Of a stretch of DNA of 64,000 nucleotides, positions 62,971 to 64,000 are shown in pieces (the first letter of the stretch is position 1; each line of letters starts with the position of its first letter). The stretch comes from Carboxylicivirga linearis (GTDB lineage Bacteria > Bacteroidota > Bacteroidia > Bacteroidales > Marinilabiliaceae). The stretch spans positions 496,001 to 560,000 of the forward strand of contig NZ_JAGUCO010000002.1 of NCBI RefSeq assembly GCF_018271995.1. The letters run 5' to 3'. The notes below the pieces were generated by a model, which saw only the letters and a list, made by a program, of their open reading frames with translations, did no database searches and was not told the DNA's origin. A program made the translations under genes and the position numbers.

Positions 62971-63420
62971 TTACTTTACCTCTTTCATAAAACAACGACT
63001 ATCTTCCACATTGATATAAGGTCCGTAATTAGGGATTAAGCTATACCCATTCTTATTGTATAAGGCTATGGCTTCAGGCTGACGAATACCGGTTTCTAGT
63101 ATACACCGTGAATATCCCAACTGAGTTGTCCATATTTCTAATTCTTGCAGAACCAATGAAGCAACTCCTTTTCCTCGTACAGTAGGCAAAGTGAACATAC
63201 GCTTTAATTCCATCGATATCTCATCATAATGTTTTATGGCACCGCAGGATATGGGCTTATCCTTATCAACTATAACAACCACATACTTTAAATTGTCAAT
63301 CTTATTATACTGTGCATAAAAAGCATGTTCATCTCCATCGCGTTTGGCCAGATCTGCATCTAATAACCTTACCAGCTCAATAAAATCAGGATCTTCTGCG
63401 TGCGTTCTTTTAATTTGCAT
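62971..63420 (-). CDS. GNAT family N-acetyltransferase
   Basis: A 149-residue single-domain acetyltransferase. The acetyl-CoA-binding motif A reads LKRMFTLPTVRGKGVASLVLQELEIWTTQLG (about residues 72-102; RGKGVA is the pyrophosphate loop), preceded by a strand with GAIKHYDEI and followed by LYNKNGYSLIPNYGPY. The substrate is unknown. It is divergent from the pirin gene. Confidence 0.9.
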   Translation of the reverse strand: MQIKRTHAEDPDFIELVRLLDADLAKRDGDEHAFYAQYNKIDNLKYVVVIVDKDKPISCGAIKHYDEISMELKRMFTLPTVRGKGVASLVLQELEIWTTQLGYSRCILETGIRQPEAIALYNKNGYSLIPNYGPYINVEDSRCFMKEVK

Positions 63421-63527
63421 ATGTAATTAATTACTTGGATTTCAGTCTTAGTTAATGATTACTAAAATAAGTAAATCGAATGAACAAACAGAATGCCTCT
63501 CTCCTTATTTACTTAAAAATTGCAATC

Positions 63528-64000
63528 ATGAATAATTCAATAGTCAGTAATATAAAGCCATTAGGATTTACCTGGGTTACCAACGATCCTTTTTTATTTT
63601 GTGTACATCATAACGATCAATACCCCAAAGGTAATGATCAACTCGGACCCAATGCATCATTAAATGGCCGAAGTATTGGTCAGGATTTTGCTCAGGAGAA
63701 TGATTGGCGCATGTATCACGGACAAACGGTTCCGGGATTTCCTGCTCACCCCCATCGTGGTTTCGAAACAGTAACAGTTGTTTTGGAAGGTTTTGTAGAT
63801 CATTCCGATTCTAACGGATCAACCGGAAGATATGGTAATGGAGATGTTCAATGGATGACGGCAGGATCGGGTTTGCAACACGCGGAGATGTTTCCATTGG
63901 TTTATAAAGACAAACCCAATCCTCTGGAGCTTTTTCAGATTTGGTTGAATCTACCTAAAGCTAAAAAACAGGTTACTCCTTATTATAATATGCTTTGGTC
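63528..64000 (+). CDS. Pirin family protein (5' part)
   Basis: The ATG is at 63528 and the frame is open to the window edge (157 codons). It has the pirin cupin hallmarks [18 protein letters not shown] (metal-binding His residues), [17 protein letters not shown] (His and Glu ligands) and [15 protein letters not shown]. Pirins are iron-binding cupins; some have quercetinase activity and others act as redox-linked regulators. Length and C-terminus not visible. Confidence 0.9.
   Translation, partial: MNNSIVSNIKPLGFTWVTNDPFLFCVHHNDQYPKGNDQLGPNASLNGRSIGQDFAQENDWRMYHGQTVPGFPAHPHRGFETVTVVLEGFVDHSDSNGSTGRYGNGDVQWMTAGSGLQHAEMFPLVYKDKPNPLELFQIWLNLPKAKKQVTPYYNMLW

Overview
The window looks like a chromosomal segment of an AT-rich member of the Bacteroidota, probably class Bacteroidia and near the Marinilabiliales (the order is inference). 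Supporting evidence: Bacteroidota-type -7 boxes (TAnnTTTG) ahead of many genes, a complete moxR/bat (aerotolerance-type) operon, periplasmic-propeller histidine kinases, an RprXY-like two-component pair, a DUF2027/Smr protein, and many secreted proteins of families found mainly in this phylum. I saw no rRNA, tRNA, CRISPR array, prophage, transposase or conjugation gene. The window reads as core genome with short intergenic repeat elements.

Layout. 1-179: 5' end of a propeller-type sensor (minus). 245-2399 (minus): AlkD-like protein, a repeat/hairpin-rich gap, a small unknown gene and peptide deformylase. 2631-5263 (plus): PlsC acyltransferase and a large conserved protein with a possible flavin/TIM-barrel segment. 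5936-8254 (plus): ECF sigma factor, overlapping anti-sigma-like protein and a secreted protein. 8408-13681 (plus): PrmA and a 1465-residue exported protein. 13729-17599: tetrapyrrole-methylase-type methyltransferase, zinc-ribbon-like protein, SBF-type transporter and MFS transporter. 17921-23181: DUF3352/MORN-like protein, secreted DUF6263-like protein, URO-D family protein and RlmB. 23185-25140: ABC-F ATPase. 25222-30703 (minus): complete seven-gene Mrp/Mnh cation/proton antiporter operon (A to G). 30964-36975 (minus): DUF2157 membrane protein, propeller histidine kinase and DUF2027/Smr protein. 37248-39609: QueA, a BFD-like [2Fe-2S] protein and a PHP phosphatase. 39973-48475 (plus): moxR, DUF58, a BatD-like membrane protein, batA, batB, batC, batD and batE. 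48476-49589: a possible small transcript with a 29-codon frame, and a lipoprotein. 49653-53762: an exported acidic protein divergent from an RprXY-like kinase/regulator pair followed by a DUF4097-like protein. 53837-60424 (mostly minus): CPBP protease, acetate transporter, HtpG, a secreted unknown, DUF6132 (plus) and threonine dehydrogenase. 60743-64000: CE7 esterase, SnoaL-like lipoprotein, GNAT and the start of a pirin.

Functional themes are envelope homeostasis (Bat operon, two-component pair with DUF4097, sigma/anti-sigma cassette, CPBP), ion and pH balance (Mrp), translation and RNA modification (Def, PrmA, RlmB, QueA, ABC-F), and protein folding (HtpG). No single new defence or biosynthetic system is evident. 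The most distinctive signals are regulatory: four GTTAA direct repeats phased at 10-11 bp in the divergent promoter of the two-component pair, a sigma-54-like promoter with TGTCA elements upstream of htpG, a 14-bp hairpin whose T-run abuts a start codon, a likely small structured transcript at 48608-48787, and two different tandem-repeat intergenic regions.
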